From positions 1 to 64,000 of the forward strand of contig JASANG010000573.1 in NCBI GenBank assembly GCA_030248215.1: a DNA stretch of 64,000 bases. Reading direction: 5' to 3'. Below are positions 48,901 to 61,165 of this stretch, piece by piece (position 1 is the stretch's first letter; every line of letters begins with the position of its first letter). The position numbers and the translations under genes are program-made. The notes beneath the pieces are model-generated. The model had not been told where the DNA came from. It saw only the letters and a program-made list of their open reading frames with translations, and made no database searches. The stretch is from Enoplolaimus lenunculus. Its lineage: Eukaryota; Nematoda; Enoplea; Enoplida; Thoracostomopsidae.

Positions 48901-51900
48901 TTACTCACTGCAACATGCTTATGTATAAAAGTTCAAATTATACTATAAACATGATTTGTAAGGCTATAAAATCTATAACGAAAAGCAACAGTACCTATAA
49001 AAAGTTCCAGAATAGAGTTATAAACGTAATACATTCGGATTTTCAGAATGAACCAGTACCACAGATCAAACTAATATTTAAAATATTGTATACCTCATCT
49101 CTATAATCAATCAGGCGACGCATGTTCTCTTCCGAGAACACGTAGTCGTCGTCCCAGTTAAGTATCTCGTTTTCTATTTCGCTGAAGGTAACTGGTTCCC
49201 CAGCTACTTCCGCAAGATCGAGCAAATTGGTTCGAATTTGCACGATCCCTTCTCGCAGCGGGCCCTTAAAGCAGTGAAACTACAGATTAAAGAACGTTGC
49301 TTCATAAGTCCAAAAGCTTAACTTGCAATTTGAAACAACGCATTGATTATCACCAGTTGTAGTTTTAGACAACCACCAGGGAAAATCAAAAGGCAGGACC
49401 GAACCAAAACAGTTATTTTAACCAAAACCGATATTTGTCATAATAATGATCTGAGATACAATAAGCTTTTATGTCGTAATAACAGGATTCATAAAGCTAC
49501 ACCATATTAAAAATGGCGAAACAAACTACTTTCTTAAATCATTTTAATTTACCAGAACATCCGCCGTCTGATCAATGTCGTTTTGTAATTGTTCCAGGTC
49601 TTCCAAGGAGGGCGTTGTCGGCGGATTTGTCAGCATATCGAGGTATGCTGAATGTCCTTCATCGAGACTTCGGATCATGCGACTAAATAAAGCAAACGAC
49701 TGAATAATGAGCTTAGCTGCACATGGATGGTGCTACCGCATGAAGAGAGGGAGAGTGAATCACAATTTCGAAGAAAATAGGTTTATGGGTTTATGTTATT
49801 ACTGACATAAACAATAGACAAAATTAAAGTTTTCATGAAAGTCAAAGAACTCAAAATGTTTTAATGACGTTTATGGAAAATTTGAGAACTAGAAGTCATT
49901 CTTAAACACAAATGGCCTTTTGTTGAAACCAGTGGAGTTCGCATGTTCAAGATTAAGATGCATTAGAGTAAAATGCGCCATTTCGGTACGAGACAATTGA
50001 CTTAACAATTTTAAAAATCATAGAGAACAATTTTGAACAAGACACGATAATTTTGAGTGCATTGTGTGTTTCATAGCTGTTAATTAAATACATAATGAAA
50101 ACAGCATATTCCGGCTTCGCTCTCCATTATAATGTTTGGATTAAAACAATGGCAATTCTCACTCGTGAAGGTGAGCCATTTGTTCAAATTCTTCTTGACG
50201 CCAATTCCGTTCAGCGCGTAATTCGATGTGCTCTTGTTCGAGTTGCGCCAATTGGTCTTGCCCTTCGCCTGGCTATAGACAAACAAAATATGCGTGAAAA
50301 TTATTGTGAAGGTGGCTATAAACTATAGCAGTATTAGAAGTTATTTATAGTTTTGATTGTTTCAGATGTATTTTTAACACGCTTAAGTCTCTTATACTTA
50401 ATAGAACCATAAAACCCGCCATCAAAAGTACCAGACACGGACTGATGTGGCACTTGTTTCAATACTATTTGAAACCATTAAAACGTACAATCTGCCGGTT
50501 TAAGACACATTTTAACAACATGGTCACAGACTTGTTAAAGCTGACTAAAAATTTCAAGCCTAAACTTTATTTAAACGCAAATTGCGCAGTTGATGACCTG
50601 AAATCAAGTTTTGGAATCAATCTAATCATTGAGGTCAGTTAATAACCGCTAGGAAGCGGTATCGTTCGGAGGTAAAGTTTTGCCAGATACCGAGAAGGAT
50701 AATTGTCGTTTAGGTCCAAACTAATTATATAAGTGTAACACTAACTGTTTAGTAAAAGTAACATTTGGATAAAAGATATCAATTGAATAAAAACAAAGCG
50801 CGTTTACGCAAACTATCGAACGTTAAATGTAATCCACTGGACCGACAATAACTGTTACGATAAAACCAAACAACAGAGGTCATAACTATTGATTCCAGTG
50901 ACATTTCCATTGTTTTGTAGGAACAATGTTTGAGTTAGAAATTTGTGTGCAAAGAATTTAGACCAGTAGAAGCCGACACCGTAGGAAATAAGTGATATAT
51001 CGGTTCTAAGATAAAATTGGCAAATCGTTAACGATCCTACCGTTGTACGAAACCCAACGGGCACAGTTGCAATGAATCCAGTGGCTATAATGAAGCTTAA
51101 CGCCACAGGCCAACTGTAGGGCCAAAATAAATCAATATGCGCAATCACCATTCACCATTGAGGTGAAGATAATTTTGAATCCCATTCTTATAGGGACAAA
51201 TCTTAACGTCGGGCCGACACCAGCTCTTGAGATGAAAACAACCGTTCAATTAAATACAATTATGGTGAAACTAACTCTTCGTTGACACCATCCAAACAAT
51301 AAAATTAAAGACAAAGGAATGCAACTTAGCAACTGACCTCGCAAATAGGCTGAGCCAGGATTTTGCAATGGAAGCTACGTTTTGTAAAAATTTCGAAGAG
51401 GGTTTCTGCACAAAACTACCAAGTGGAAAGGGGTTGGCACATGTTCTGAACAAAGAAGAAAAAATAAGGTTAGGTAAATGCGCGACGCGGGTAATGTGAT
51501 TTTACGCGGGTATACCCGGAGATAAACACTCTTACCGCATGAAAATCTTGGGCCGGAAAAACATTCAGGTTAAATTTCTGGTCGCGCACGAATTCAAACG
51601 TAACCTGATTTAAAATTTAGTAATTTCTCACAGGATGTAAAATGAAATATAAGTTTTTTATCGATGCCTTTTATCCCACACCTCCAGTCCCGGATTACGG
51701 ATCTGCCAGTGATACTTTGCTACGTATAGCAAATGACTATAGTTTCAAATGCATTAAGAGATCAAACACGTTACAAATTAGCAAATTAAGTACAATTTGC
51801 AAGAAAGCTCGATTCGTGATATTGCATAAAGTCTCAATGCATGCAAATTTTATGATTGCTAACTACATTGTTGCTCTACAATTGTCAAGGCATGGCAATA

Positions 51901-54634
51901 AAGATCCCTCCAACAAGTTTCCATGAGGTAGCGCATAGCAAGGTTGAAAAAATACCACACAATCAATAAATATATGTTTTGTAAAAAAGTTCAAAAAGTT
52001 TATGCTTCTGTTCCAGAGGTACCCAAGTTTTCAATTTTTTTCAAATTTTGTAACAAAACACGATGACAGCTAAGATTTCAAAGTTCGTTAGCAGTACAGG
52101 TTTTCAAGGTTTAACGTGTAATGGAACAACCAAAACATTTACAAAAGAGCAATGCTTATCCGTGCGCACTTAACACTTTTGGCCAATGTTCTGATAGCTG
52201 TCCTGATGTCTCAAGCACAACAAAAGTGAAGGAGTACAGGCGGGACAGCAGGACAGCCGGGTTCGCAATACGAGCTGGCCGGACAACAGGACGAACGGCC
52301 GGGAGAGCAGGGCATACAACCGCGACAGCAGGACGGAGAACCGGGACAGCAGGACGGACAGCCCGGACAGCAGGACGGAAAACCGGGACAGCAGAAGGTA
52401 CGGCCGGGGCAGTAGGACGTACAGCCGGGACTGCAGGACGTACAGCCGGGACAGCTGGACACACAGACGGCCGGTACAGCAGAACGAACAGCCGGACAGC
52501 AGAACCGACAGCCTACCAGCAGTATGAACAGCCGGAACAACAGAACGGACAGCCGGGATAGCAGGACTGTTTGTCGGTGCAACGGGACGTACAGCCTCGA
52601 CAGCTCCACGTACAGCCGGGACAGCGGGACAGACGGTCGGGGCAGCAGAACGAACAGCCGGGATAGCAGAACAGACAGCCGAACCAGCAGTATGGACAAC
52701 CGAAACAGCAGGACGTACAGCCGGGACAGCAGGCCAGACTGCCAGGACAGTAGGACGGACAATCAGGACATCAGGACGGACAGCCATGACAGCAGGACGG
52801 ACACCCAGCCGGGACAGCAGGCCAGACTGCCAGGACAGTAGGACGGACAATCAGGACATCAGGACGGACAGCCATGACAGCAGGACGGACACCCATGACA
52901 GCAGGACGAAGAGCCGGAAAGCAGGACGGACAGCCGGGAAGCAGGGTGAACAGTCGGACAGCAGGCACAACAGCACGGACAATCGGGACATTAGGACCCA
53001 CAGCCAGAACAGGCAGGAAAGCCGGGACGGCAGGAAAACCTGTCCGTGCGCTACGCCCCTGTTTATTTTATATAAAATTTTATACGCACCGAGGTGTGTT
53101 TTGAGAGCTGATTTACGTACGCTGCGTTCCTGCATGTTGTTGTCCCAAGACAGCGTGACGGGCCCTCAGCGTAACATGGGATGTAATTCCGAATCCATCA
53201 CAGGAAAATGCACTTTTATGGGCTTGTGCGGAACAGTCGTATGATTTTTAAATAATGACAATTTAATGTAATATAATCTGGACGATACAGTTTTGTAAAA
53301 TTCAGCGGAATCTTGAATTTTTCCAAGCGCAACATAAAGTGGATCAGGATTGTTTTGTGATGGACGACAATGTTTGTTTTTACAAATTTTACAGCCTTCA
53401 AGAATACGTTTTAGTCTTTGTTGAATTCGTGTTGTATCTTTGCCAAATTTTTTTACATATTTGCCTGGAGAACGCAATGCACATTTAGATTCATCATTTT
53501 AAGGCAAAACTTTTATACGGAATGTCTGGAGATAAGATACACCATCCATCACACTTCCTGAATCCATCACAGGATGACACACTTTTTAAAACATTGTAAG
53601 TGCGATATAACCTAAATAATGCATTTATTTTGCGAAATTATGCCTATGCACATTTTTTGAAACTTTTAATTTTGCCAAGCGGAACAAATTAATCTGGACG
53701 ACGCATTTTAATGAAATTTTGCATTTCATTCTTTTTCCATGATAAATGAGCACTGTTTAGACTCGCTTTTGTATACCTTTAAAACAAACCACATTTCGAA
53801 AACTAACTCAACAAACTAAGAAACGTTCGTTAAATTGATTTGTGCAAATACACCACAACCTTTTATGAACCGATGCAGATCACCTTTGGCCAGGAGATGT
53901 TTACCACACAAAAATTACTTCACAACGAACGACACGTATATTGTTCTCCCAGCCTTTAAATTCTTAGACACCAGAGCCTGTATGTTTAACAGCGCACAAG
54001 CACGTATTGGTAATTGGAGATAAGCAGTAAAAATTTTGATCAAGGCAAAGTTTATCATAGACCTTGAATCAAATTTGTACGCTGCAACTGTCCAAAATAA
54101 CAGATTTAACAGTTATCGCCGTTCGCTTGTTTGAAAACCTATTACTAACTGGTGATATAGGTGCTACATATATTTAAGAAATCTCGAGCAGTGGCACGAG
54201 ACTAAAGCAGAAAATTAAAAACAATTGGCTGTGTACTTACTTCATACGGATCCATGTGCAATTCTGCACGCAACGCCGCAATTCTTCGCCGTAAATGTGC
54301 CCTTCGAACAGAGTGTGGCTCGTTCAAACGTGCGACAGGTCTGACCATGTTTGTGAATTGTTGAACAAATCCTGAAACCGATACGTTTCAAATAAAAAAC
54401 AATTTTTATGGTTGATTTGGTGATCATAAAAACGGCATTGAACTACACAATTTGTATAGCCATTTGTTCGCAAAATCGTAAAAACTATACAATTTCGCAA
54501 TTTGCATGTTATTTATGAGGTGAATCGTAAAATATACGATAATTGGCACCGCAGATAAAGTACGGCCAGCCAGGGTCCTCGAAAAGTTTTGGCACCGCTT
54601 CCAAGATATCATATAGATTTTCCGCACGTTCCAC
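45914..54634 (-). CDS. PRC1: PRC1/Ase1/MAP65-family microtubule cross-linker
   Basis: Nine minus-strand exons: 54634-54538, 54371-54241, 50272-50163, 49682-49553, 49279-49094, 48870-48738, 46900-46764, 46574-46476 and 46063-45914. They join with GT-AG sites and compatible phases to about 390 codons. From memory of human PRC1, landmarks match in order: ELHMDPYE to ELHVEPFQ; LAQLEQEHIELRAERNWRQE to the following coiled coil; TPSLEDLEQLQ to VPSLEELNQFR; NWDDDYVFSEENMRRL to the CEDEDAFCLSLENI region; HLWQLLQVPMERR to ELWDRLQIPEEER; NDAELQRLEQ...QWNNHFGALVQFE to HDAEIVRLKN...LFLEFE; and RRRGGAAVTKYEKQK to TNRGGNLLKEEKQ. The family bundles antiparallel microtubules at the central spindle and recruits kinesin-4 for cytokinesis. 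The N-terminal exon is missing. About 60 residues of the spectrin-like region between exons 48738 and 46900 were not found, although those exons join in phase. A possible last exon, 45807-45796, adds FYQ and a stop. The first listed exon and the 3' end are the least certain parts. Confidence 0.78.
46920..48730. other. Large PRC1-like intron; expected exon not found
   Basis: This stretch should hold the exon for about 60 residues of the PRC1 core, but I see no minus-strand frame with the right helical pattern and phase 1/1. It contains a GC-rich structured-looking stretch near 47005-47330 and an AAAGAAAAAGGAAAAG tract near 47515-47550. Neither is recognised. Confidence 0.35.
52235..53040 (+). 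repeat. GGACAGC minisatellite, second field, inside a PRC1-like intron
   Basis: Tandem variants of GGGACAGCAGGACGGACAGC over about 800 bp, with one exact local duplication (52737-52800 and 52812-52876). It lies in the 4-kb intron between exons 54241 and 50272. Long frames on both strands (up to 226 codons) are repeat artefacts. Confidence 0.88.
53041..53180 (+). mobile_element. Relic of the CTGTCCCGGG element family beside the second minisatellite
   Basis: After the array come CCCCTGTTTATTTTATATAA, a TACGTACGCTGCGTTCC stretch and GTCCCAAGACAGCGTGACGG-GCCCTCAGCGTAACATGGG. The order array, TA-rich stretch, CCCGGGACAG-like terminus, GTAACATGGG is that of the 33-37 kb modules. Confidence 0.5.
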
Positions 54635-55104
54635 CTGAATTTTTTAGTATTATACATTGAATTACACTATTTGTTGACCGTTTAGATATTGACTGAACTA
54701 TTTACGGGTTAGTGTAATATGCCAGGGGTTTGAAACTTTTGTAAAGTTGTCAGTAAGCTTACAAGCGTGACTGGTACTTTTCTGGGGGAGAGGCAAATGT
54801 TTCTATATGGAAGCCGAGCCCTACCTGGCCTTCCCTCTATTTAGCTAGGCGCCCAATATTCAGATATTTACATGCATCGCTAGAGTAAGCTACTAACTAG
54901 AAAAACGCCGTTAACATTTTTCGATGCTGCGTACAAATCGGCAAACGCAAAACTTTACTCCTGCATCCTGTTCCTGTATGCGTTAATATCCCATTCAAAG
55001 CATCCTGGCCCATAGCCAGAACGGATGACAAAAGCAAGCTTCTATAAAAATACAGTTTTAGCCGCACTTGTAAGCCATATAAAATCTCAGAATCCTTAGC
55101 GTTT

Positions 55105-55450
55105 TAAGCCCTATTCACATGTGGAAGTTTTTGCTGCGAGAACTTGCAGCTGCAACTTGCACCACGACAAACTTGCAGCTGCAAGTATTTGTAAAGAATC
55201 ATAACTTTCATTCTGAATATTGACATGAATTTATGTGAATAATTTGCAGACGGCTGCATTAAATATCAAACATAACCAATAATCTATTAGTTTAGCCAAT
55301 GATTATAAATTAATTCGACTTGCAAGACTATTCTCATACCGTCAAATTTATTCCCTGCGTAAATCACTCATGAATAAATAACAGCTGCAAGTTGTTCGAA
55401 TAAATTTTTCAAAAACCTTGCAGCTGCAAGTTTCACATGTAAGAAACATT
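55105..55450. mobile_element. Possible palindromic element with TTGCAGCTGCAAG motifs
   Basis: The left side has CACATGTGGAAGTTTTTGC and CTTGCAGCTGCAA. The right side has CCTTGCAGCTGCAAGTTTCA then CATGTAAG, roughly the inverse order. The palindrome TTGCAGCTGCAA occurs three times in full or near-full form. A short inverted-repeat transposon is likely; boundaries are approximate. Confidence 0.45.
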
Positions 55451-55689
55451 CATGCATAAAGAAGGTTATACTCGAAATTTCTTGACTTGAAAAAGTTTTC
55501 ATAGCAATGCAATTTATATTTAATGCTTAAAAATTTAAAACTAGTCCCATCACTTTTGCAGTCGGCTGCGAAATATCAAACAATTTAGATATTTGAACTA
55601 ATTCAAACTTAAAGTTTGATTAGTCTGAATTAATTCAAAAGGCGCTCAGCAACATGTCTTCTAATTGGCCAATCGAAATGCAGGCGCAA

Positions 55690-57230
55690 GAAATTCAAGG
55701 ACAGCCGGGATGGTCGGACAGCTGGGACAGCCGGGATGGCCGGACAGCTGGGACAGCCGGGACAGCCGGATAGCCAGCACAGCCAAGGCAGCCGGGACAG
55801 CCGAGACCGGAAATCAGTCAGGACAGCCGAGACAGGAAATCAGTCAGGACAGCCGAGACAGGAAATCAGTCAGGACAGCCGAGACAGGAAATCAGTCAGG
55901 ACAGCCGAGACAGGAAATCAGTCAGGACAGCCGGCACAGCAGAACAGCCAAGGTGTCCGGACACCCGGGACAGCCAGGATGGCTGGACAGCCGGACAGCC
56001 AGGATGGTTGGACAGCCGGGACAGCCAGGATGGCCGGACAGCCCCGATGTCCGGACAGCCGGGACAGCCCGGATGGCCGGACAGCCGGAATGGCCGGACA
56101 GCTGGGACACCGGGATGGCCGGACAGCTGGAACAGCCGGAACAGCCGGATAGCCAGCACAGCAGAGGCAGCCGGGACAGCCGAGACAGGAAATCAGTCAG
56201 GACAGCCGGCACAGCAGAACAGCCAGGGTGGCCGCACAGCCGAAACAGCCAGGATGGCTGGACAGCCGGGACAGCCAGGATGGCTGGACAGCCGGGGACA
56301 GCCGGGACAGCCAGGATGGCCGGACAGCCGGGACAGCCAGGATGGCCGCACAGTCGGGACAGCCAGGATGGCCGCACAGTCGGGACAGCCAGGATGGCCG
56401 CACAGCCGGGACAGCCGGATAGCCAGTACCAGCCGGGACAGCCGAGACAGAAAATCAGTCAGAACAGCCGGCACAGCAGAACAGCCAGGGTGGCTGGACA
56501 GCAGGGACAGCCAGGATGGCTGGACAGCCGGGACAGCCAAGATGGCTGGACAGCCGGGACAGCCAGGATGGCTGGACAGCCGGGACAGCCAGGATGGCTG
56601 GACAGCCGGGACAGCCAGGATGACCGGACAACCGGGACAGCCAGGATGACCGGACAGCTGGGACAGCCAGGATGGCCGGACAGCTGGGACAGCCAGAACA
56701 GCCGGGATAGCAATAAAAACCGGGATAGCAGTAACAGCCGGGACATCAGGACAGCCAGGACAGCCAGCCAACCGGGACGGCAGGGAAGCCAGGGCAGTAG
56801 GACTGACGGGACAGCCGAGTCAATCCGGACAGCAGAACAGCTGGGACAGTGAGACAACCATGTCAGTCAGGACAGCGATACTGTCAAGGAGAGCGGGACA
56901 GGTAGGGCGTGAGTACCACCGGGACACGAGGATAGCCGAGACAGCCAGGACAGCCAAAACAGCGGGGAAAAGCAAAACAGTGTGGATATCACGACAACCG
57001 GGAATAGTAGGACTGCTGGGATGGCCGGACATCCGGACAGCCCTGACAGCCAGGACAGACCAGACAGCCGAGACGGCCAGGAAAGCCAAAACAGCAGCGA
57101 TGGAAGGACAGCCAAGACAGCAGGACAGTCAGGACAACCGGGACAGCAGGACAGCCGGGACCGCACGACAGCCGGGGCAACAGGACAACCCGGACAGCAA
57201 GGACAGCCAGGCCAACCGGAACATTGAGGA
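55690..57230 (+). repeat. GGACAGCCGGGACAGCC minisatellite, third field
   Basis: About 1.5 kb of tandem GGACAGCCGGGACAGCCAGG variants with inserted CAGGATGG blocks and a GAGACAGGAAATCAGTCAGG sub-array (four near-identical copies from about 55800). Frames up to 395 codons rich in G, Q, P and D are artefacts of unit lengths that are multiples of three. Confidence 0.9.
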
Positions 57231-57294
57231 GGGTTACGTTCTATAAAAATTCCGTAGGAAGTTAGTTTCTTGTGGTGCGAACTGAACCCAAGCC

Positions 57295-57770
57295 TGCAAA
57301 CATACGCCCCTGTTTATTATATATAATTTATACTTAAGAAGGGGTGTTTCATGGTTACGTCTTATAAAAATTGTGAAAAAGGAGTTTTTCGCGGTGCAAA
57401 CTGAAACCGTGTCTGAAAACTTCGGTAAGAAATCTCTAACGTTGTAGTGGACACCTGAAACCCTCCTTGCTACGCCGCTTTTTTTGTGTATAAATGAATT
57501 TATACGTAAGCAGGAGTGTTTTAAGCCCTGGTTGCGTACGTTGCACTCGAGTGGTCCCGGGACAGTGGGACGGCCCTCAGCGCGGACCTGTAACCACAGG
57601 TGGCCAGGTTAGGCTAAGCGCCTTACCGTAATTTTGGTTTTTCCTAGATTTTCAGCCTTGCTTACGAGTTCTCGAAACCCCTTGAATTATGTCCTAAAAC
57701 TTTTTTAGCCCCGCCTACCAAGGTGATCTAGCTATGGGAATGCATCAGCGTAACATGGGCCGTTAATATT
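57295..57770 (+). mobile_element. Relic of the CTGTCCCGGG element family beside the third minisatellite
   Basis: CCCCTGTTTATTATATATAA follows the array. A second such stretch (GAATTTATACGTAAGCAGGAG) leads to GTCCCGGGACAGTGGGACGG-CCCTCAGCG at 57564-57595. GCATCAGCGTAACATGGGCC follows near 57742. These match the module ends at 33-37 kb, including the sequence GTAACATGGGCC. Confidence 0.55.
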
Positions 57771-58433
57771 CACAAAGGATTTAACATAGGTAAATTCAAT
57801 AAATTCAACTTCTAGCAATAATATCATTAAAATGCTTGTCATTTTAGTAATTTCATATCGTATTTTGTTGATTGGTAGACAGCATTTTTTTCTTTGCGAC
57901 TTGGGATTACAGCGGAACAGCTGCGGAGTGCAACAGCGGACCGATCTTCCTTTTCAAGTTATTTAAGTTCAGTGGCTACGTTTTGACTGCCCATTAAAGT
58001 ATAATTCAACCACAGCCTCTAGATTTTTAAAAACCTACAAGCCGAAATATTTCGACCTTCCTTAAAGCTACTCACAATTTGAGTTTCTACAAGTTTTGTC
58101 AAATGCCTTGTGTATCTCAATAATATTACTCGTCAAAAATTGTGATGATAGCGAACGAGTTAAATTCAGTTTCGACAAAGATTACTACAGTACTTTTTAC
58201 CGAAGAGCAAGTAAATTTATGACCACAGACACAACGTGGCGATATTTCAGCTTGCAGTCGTGCGATTAATCGTCATGAAAAGTTTTAAGTAAATTTATAA
58301 CGCAAACAAACCAGAAAATAAGTTGTTTAACAATTTGGGTTATGTGTACACATGAACCGGTAGTCTCAAATAGCTTTAGCACCTCTTCCCACTCAATCAG
58401 GTGGCAAAATTTCCACTATCTTCTAAACTAACG

Positions 58434-58874
58434 AATCATTGACCCGAATAAGAGAGTATGGGGTAATAAGAGGGGGTCCCCATTTTGAGACCCAATCAAT
58501 AGAACTCCGTATCGCTAATAAAAGTCCGTAAGTGGATAGAGTCCCTAAACCCTAATTAAAGTCCACAAATATCACTTATCCCTAATTGTAGCGCATAAAT
58601 GACTCCAGGACTACATACTTTGAGTTCGAAACTTCAAAGCGTACTTTGAAAGCACATTCCTAAGTATAACCTTGCACGATCGCTCAAGCTATTGACACAC
58701 AACAAACAAACAAACAAACGTTTAATTCAATGGATAGTTGCAGTGCGGGATATATCAGTAACGAACGGTGGCGGAGCGTGGGTTAAAAATAAATAAGCCC
58801 ATAACCGAATAACAGGGATACCCTCTGGAGATGCCAAATAAATATCAGTCCCCCTCTTATTCGGGTCACTACAG
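58434..58874 (+). mobile_element. TA-family MITE, full-length copy (about 441 bp)
   Basis: Left end diverged (ATTGACCCGAATAAGAG), right end TTATTCGGGTCACTACAG followed by TA. The interior contains AAGTCCGTAAGTGGATAGAG and TAAATGACTCCAGGACTACA, also present in the longer satellite copy at 25044. Confidence 0.78.
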
Positions 58875-58882
58875 TACACACA

Positions 58883-59064
58883 GTGGTCCATTTAATGATC
58901 AGGGACGGAACGCTTTTCTGCGGGACTATAACAGTGTAAGCTTAATAAGCATGGGATTAATTTTTGCTTGGGCTTAGGCATAAGCTCATTCTTACACGTA
59001 GGTTTTGGCTTAACCTTAGGAATATGGTTATACTACTGTTACGGCCCTGTTCCATTCATAAGCC
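58883..59064 (+). mobile_element. GGCC-family MITE, diverged copy
   Basis: Left GGTCCATTTAATGATCAGGG, right CGGCCCTGTTCCATTCATAA. The interior has GGGCTTAGGC, GGTTTTGGCTTAACCTTAGG and GAATATGGTTATACTAC, the family's interior order. The 8-bp duplication is not clear at this copy. Confidence 0.55.
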
Positions 59065-59084
59065 AGCACATACAGCTTCGATTC

Positions 59085-59980
59085 CAGTTTTGATCGGCAG
59101 GTGCTTAATGATAACAAAAATATAAACATAAAACTATCAAATGATATACATGTGGGATGTAGCTCACACCGAGTCAACTTTATGGATTCGTCTGGTTTCG
59201 ATTTGAATTTAAACTAAACCAACTACAATTTTAAGACACACTTACCAATTATATTTAACAATTATCCAATAATTTCTTCCGTTCTGTTCAGCTTGTAGAT
59301 TATTTGCGCTTAAACGCTACTATTATCCAAATGATAATTTTGCTTTATTGTTGCTATAAACACCATTCTTATTTGTCAAAAACACTGTCGCGGTTTTTTC
59401 TTAATATTCGGTAGAGACATAGGCTTATTCTCAAATAACTATGCCAACTATCATCAGTTCGTTATAAATTTTCAAACTCACAAACTATTGAATTTGTTGA
59501 ACTCAAAATTGATACAGGAGTACAGCGTATTAATTGCGAGAAATGTACTGAATTTTGAGCCTCAACGGTTCCTGGTTCGAAAGTTATAATACCTAACACC
59601 AAACTGGTAATAGGTGGTACGCCCATTTGAGAATACGGCCCTAGACTTGGACTTCAGCTTAAGATGGTTTTGTGTTATGTTGTTATGTAGAATGTAGGAG
59701 TAACTGAAAAATTATAACGTAGTTATTGCTCAGAATCTAATAAACAGCGGGTTCACAATTCATTGGGTTTCAAATATGTTTTCGAGTTTTTTTTGTTAAC
59801 TCGGTGAATTTTGAAGCCAACAAATTTTGACAATTATGTTTCGATAGTTTATTTCATGAAACGGTACAGCTTTTCGCAGTTAACTTAACGTCCACGCTAA
59901 AACTTTGGGTTCCAACAGCTCTGAGTTCTCCGCTCAAAAACTACGGTTATGGGTGCGTCAGCCCATGTACAGAACTGTCT
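59085..59980. other. AT-rich spacer, no gene seen
   Basis: Only short frames and no repeat structure noticed. Confidence 0.4.
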
Positions 59981-60029
59981 CGCAAAATCTGCTGTTATTA
60001 TCCGCGGGGTTTTAGGCATATGGAGATAT

Positions 60030-61165
60030 TGAGAAATTGAAATATGGGCAAATTGTGGCATTATTTCGAAAATTGGAATTTTGGGAAATCTGGAAATTGA
60101 AATTTTATCGGGAAACTGCAATTTTTTGTGCGCATTTTTTCCCTCCGCTTAGTGATTTAGGGAAATTAAGATTTTGAAAAATTGGGATATTACACGATCG
60201 AACATTACACGGGAAATTGATATTCTACCATAAAACTGCAATTTTGTTTTCTGACAACAGAATTGAGACGTGAAATAGTCACCTGGTTTTCTGAACTTTG
60301 AGGAAAAATGGCGGATGCACCGAAATTTTTAAAATTTTGGATGAATTTCGTAATTTTTATTTTATTTCACACAATAGCAGCATAACTGTAACAAAAATTT
60401 CGAGATATATACGTTGTTCATAGCTAAGGTTGATCGTAAAACTAACCAAACTTTGGTATTTCTTTAACAGGAACGGAAATGGATACCGATTTTTACCGGA
60501 AACAAAAACGGATATCAGGTTACACCCTGGATATTACGCGGAACATTGGGATGATGGAAAATTGGGGTATTATCCAAGAAATTGACATTTTGAAAAATTG
60601 GGATATTACCAAGGAAATGGGAATTTCGTGAAATCGGAACGCGGGAAATTGGGATTTTGAGAAATTCGGATATTTTCTCTCGGGATCTCTGGAAATCGGG
60701 ATATTACTGAGAAACTGTAATTTTGAAAAATTGGGATATTACCTATGAACATAGACCTAAGCCTAGACCTAAACCTATGAAATTGCGAATTTGGGAGCAA
60801 CTCTTTTCGCTCGTATTTTGGAAAATTGGGATAGTACCCGGGAAATTGGTATTTTGGCAAATTGGAATATTACCCGGTGAATAGGAATTTGGGAAGTTCG
60901 GATATTGCCCTGAAATTGGTATTTTGGGAAATTGGGATACTATCCGAGAAATTAACAGGAAATTGGTATTTTGGAAATTGTGATATAACCCGGGAAATGG
61001 GATTTTAGAAAATTGGGATAGTACCCGGGAAATTGGTATTTTGGGAAATTGGGACATTACCCGTGAAATGATATTTTGAAAAATTGGGATGGTATCCGGG
61101 AAATTGGTATCTTGGAAAGTCGGGATATTAACCGGAAAATTGGGATTTTGGAAAATTGAGATATT
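60030..61165 (+). repeat. Degenerate GGGAAATTGG-ATTTTGGGAAATTGGGATATTA repeat
   Basis: Roughly 35-40-bp imperfect units alternating CCGGGAAATTGGTATTTTGG and AAATTGGGATATTACC, about 25-30 copies. Interrupted at 60290-60525 by an inverted CAGGGTGTAACC-type repeat (ends GGTTACACCCTG). On the minus strand it yields frames rich in F-P-I-S-Q, which are artefacts. Confidence 0.85.

Noticed and set aside
51271-51453. Frame resembling the NDC80 calponin-homology region (PFPLGSFVQKPSSKFLQ)
   Set aside because: The resemblance is short, and the order relative to the surrounding exons is wrong for NDC80. The exons belong to a PRC1-like gene.
51530-51612. Minus-strand exon-like frame containing FEFVRDQKFNLNVFPAQ
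   Set aside because: The PRC1 alignment passes directly from exon 54241 to exon 50272 with matching phase, leaving no place for it.
55665-56852. 395-codon frame rich in G, Q, P, D and S (collagen- or silk-like)
   Set aside because: It lies wholly in the GGACAG minisatellite, starts at a non-ATG codon, and other frames and the opposite strand are just as open. The unit length is often a multiple of three and lacks stops.
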